Assembly (NCBI RefSeq): GCF_036346615.1
Contig: NZ_CP107836.1
Location: 4,030,001 to 4,094,000, forward strand
Source of the DNA: Streptomyces sp. NBC_00523
GTDB taxonomy: Bacteria; Actinomycetota; Actinomycetes; Streptomycetales; Streptomycetaceae
Length of the DNA stretch: 64,000 bases
Direction of reading: 5' to 3'
The notes beneath the pieces were generated by a model, which had not been told where the DNA came from, ran no database searches, and saw only the letters and a list, made by a program, of their open reading frames with translations. The position numbers were made by a program, and so were the translations under genes. Each line of letters starts with the position of its first letter. Position 1 is the first letter of the stretch. Shown piece after piece: positions 62,812 to 64,000 of this stretch.

Positions 62812-64000
62812 TCAAAAGCCTCGCGGAGAGACCGAATCAGCGGTCCGGGCGGCGCGCCTCATGCGTACGTGGATCTCCCGCAGCCGTTCCCCGCCGGACG
62901 GGCCGTCGCCGTCGCCCAGCACGTAGTGCAGCCCCGGTCTGGCGGTCGATCCGAGCCGCACCGGCACGGTGTCGGCGAGGGCTGTGCCGGTGAGGTCGAG
63001 ACCAGCGACGGCGTCGGGCCCCAGGGTGAAGGAGACGGGCACTGGAGGCGGTTCGTACCGGGCTGCGGTACTCAGGTCGGCCCGGGCGGAACGCAGTTGG
63101 GTGACCATGGTCGCGAGGCCGTGCCCCGTGGACAGGGACGCCGCGAGTTCCGGCACGTGATCCAGCGGCACGTCGTGGCCGGGCCCGTAGCCGAGGACGA
63201 TCGTGGCGCGTTCCTCGACGCCGGCAGCGGTGTGCGACACCCGCACGGTGGCGATCGAGGGTCGGCCCGAACCGCCCACGGCGACCACCCAGGTGGGCAG
63301 GGACTGCCGGGCGCGCCCACGGGCCAGTTCGGTCAGCTGGCGCGGTGACCAGGGCACGTTGACGGGCTCCGCGGTGGACCACCCGGCGGGTGGCGCTCCC
63401 GTGAGCGTGCGCCAGGCCAGCTCCAGGGCGCCGCCGAGGACGAGGCGGTCATCGGCCGGATGAATCGTGCGCAGGGAGAGGAGCAGCTGCCGTTCCCCCT
63501 CGTACCCGGCCCGCCGCCGGAAGGCCTCCGCGGTCCGGGGCGCGCCGTTGTCCGTGGTGGCGGGGGCGAAGTGCCCGTCGTGCCAGTTGAGTACGGCCCC
63601 CGAGAGGCCGTCGTAGTAGCCGCACTCCGGATCCCGGACGACCCAGCGCGAAGGCACCCCGTCGAGCAAGGTGTGAACGGGGAACGTGAGCCGGGTATCC
63701 GGAGGCGTGACGAGTTGCAGCTCCCGCCCGGTGCGTACGGCACTACGGGCGACGTCGGTCAGCCACGTGGTCGCGGCCACGACGGGGCGTCCCTGGATGA
63801 CGACGGCCGCCCTCGCGGTGAGCACGTCGACACCGGGGGGCGCCGTATCGCCGCTGAGCCCCGCGAGGCCGGGGACCACCTCGGTGTGCCCGGCCCGGGG
63901 CGGCCAGACGGCGCCCCCGAGCACCGCTGCCAGCCGCCCCCCGACGGACCCCGCGAGCCGGGCCGCGCCCGCCGCCGCACTGGACGCCCGCGCCTCCGTC
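62812..64000 (-). CDS. DUF6177-family protein, 5' end outside window
   Basis: The frame is open to the window end, so the start is missing; the visible 396 residues are the C-terminal part. It contains TARAAVVIQGRPVVAATTWLTDVARSA, VTPPDTRLTFPVHTLLDG, RWVVRDPECGYYDGLSGAVLNWHDGHFAP and LGGALELAWRTLTGAPPAGW (in parts), which match DUF6177 as I recall it, found near type VII-like secretion genes in streptomycetes. No catalytic motif is evident. GTG 63924 is only an internal candidate start. Function is unknown. Confidence 0.72.
   Translation of the reverse strand, partial: TEARASSAAAGAARLAGSVGGRLAAVLGGAVWPPRAGHTEVVPGLAGLSGDTAPPGVDVLTARAAVVIQGRPVVAATTWLTDVARSAVRTGRELQLVTPPDTRLTFPVHTLLDGVPSRWVVRDPECGYYDGLSGAVLNWHDGHFAPATTDNGAPRTAEAFRRRAGYEGERQLLLSLRTIHPADDRLVLGGALELAWRTLTGAPPAGWSTAEPVNVPWSPRQLTELARGRARQSLPTWVVAVGGSGRPSIATVRVSHTAAGVEERATIVLGYGPGHDVPLDHVPELAASLSTGHGLATMVTQLRSARADLSTAARYEPPPVPVSFTLGPDAVAGLDLTGTALADTVPVRLGSTARPGLHYVLGDGDGPSGGERLREIHVRMRRAARTADSVSPRGF

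Noticed and set aside
1..64000. tRNA, rRNA, CRISPR arrays, attachment sites or a secondary-metabolite cluster
   Set aside because: No cloverleaf, spacer array, integrase with a tRNA end, or PKS/NRPS/terpene gene was seen by reading; a tool search would be needed to exclude a small tRNA.

Overview
The window is a chromosomal segment of a high-GC actinomycete, almost certainly a Streptomyces. Evidence: GC-rich third codon positions with long antisense shadow frames, GTG starts and GTGA/TGATG overlaps, DasR, CebR, CIRCE and CsoR-type operators, XRE/DUF397 gene pairs, and a rare TTA (bldA-type) codon. The gene order nagK-nagA, trehalose genes, thrC, cysO-like gene, cold-shock gene, solo groEL2 and, further on, murR-murQ resembles the Streptomyces coelicolor core chromosome as I remember it. 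No rRNA, tRNA, CRISPR array, prophage or large natural-product cluster was seen.

Layout. 1-7.6 kb: the end of a membrane-anchored carbohydrate-binding protein, then an amino-sugar locus (class II aldolase, PfkB kinase, NagA deacetylase, ROK kinase, SIS isomerase/deaminase) facing a sugar-binding lipoprotein, with three DasR-like sites. Together these enzymes could take an N-acetylhexosamine to triose phosphates. 7.6-16 kb: DUF3263 gene, otsB/otsA, gpgS, riboswitch-controlled thrC, cysO-like carrier, cold-shock gene, and groEL2 under tandem CIRCE. 16-24 kb: divergent TetR/CocE pair with a perfect palindrome, a secreted beta-helix glycanase, a PCD-VOC fusion, an orphan maltokinase cap protein, and an ArsR/MFS pair with two matching operators. 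24-33.7 kb: a mosaic accessory stretch holding vapBC, DinB, secreted proteins including a frameshifted one, a DNA-binding regulator, a hemC paralogue, nitroreductase, a degenerate erythromycin-esterase homologue, an XRE/DUF397 pair facing a three-gene overlapping cassette, an IMPase-like gene and a Uma2 gene.

33.7-41 kb: a VCBS-repeat exported protein, the murR-murQ-murP set for N-acetylmuramic acid recovery, two small genes and a drug exporter. 41-46 kb: HD hydrolase, mycothiol-dependent isomerase-like protein, two adjacent DUF6461-like paralogues, GNAT, SnoaL and an internally shortened IS630 transposase. 46-52.4 kb: copper ATPase with CsoR-type operator, CutC, and a four-domain GH9 cellulase under two CebR boxes. 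52.4-64 kb: HelD helicase, XPB helicase and its conserved partner, membrane proteins, HAD phosphatase, GT2, and a DUF6177 gene cut by the window end.

A recurring theme is recovery of carbon from polymers and cell walls: amino sugars (DasR), muramic acid (MurR), cellulose (CebR) and a beta-helix glycanase. A dispersed intergenic repeat occurs at five loci, one of which forms the end of copA. All identifications are by reading motifs and from memory of families; no database search was possible.
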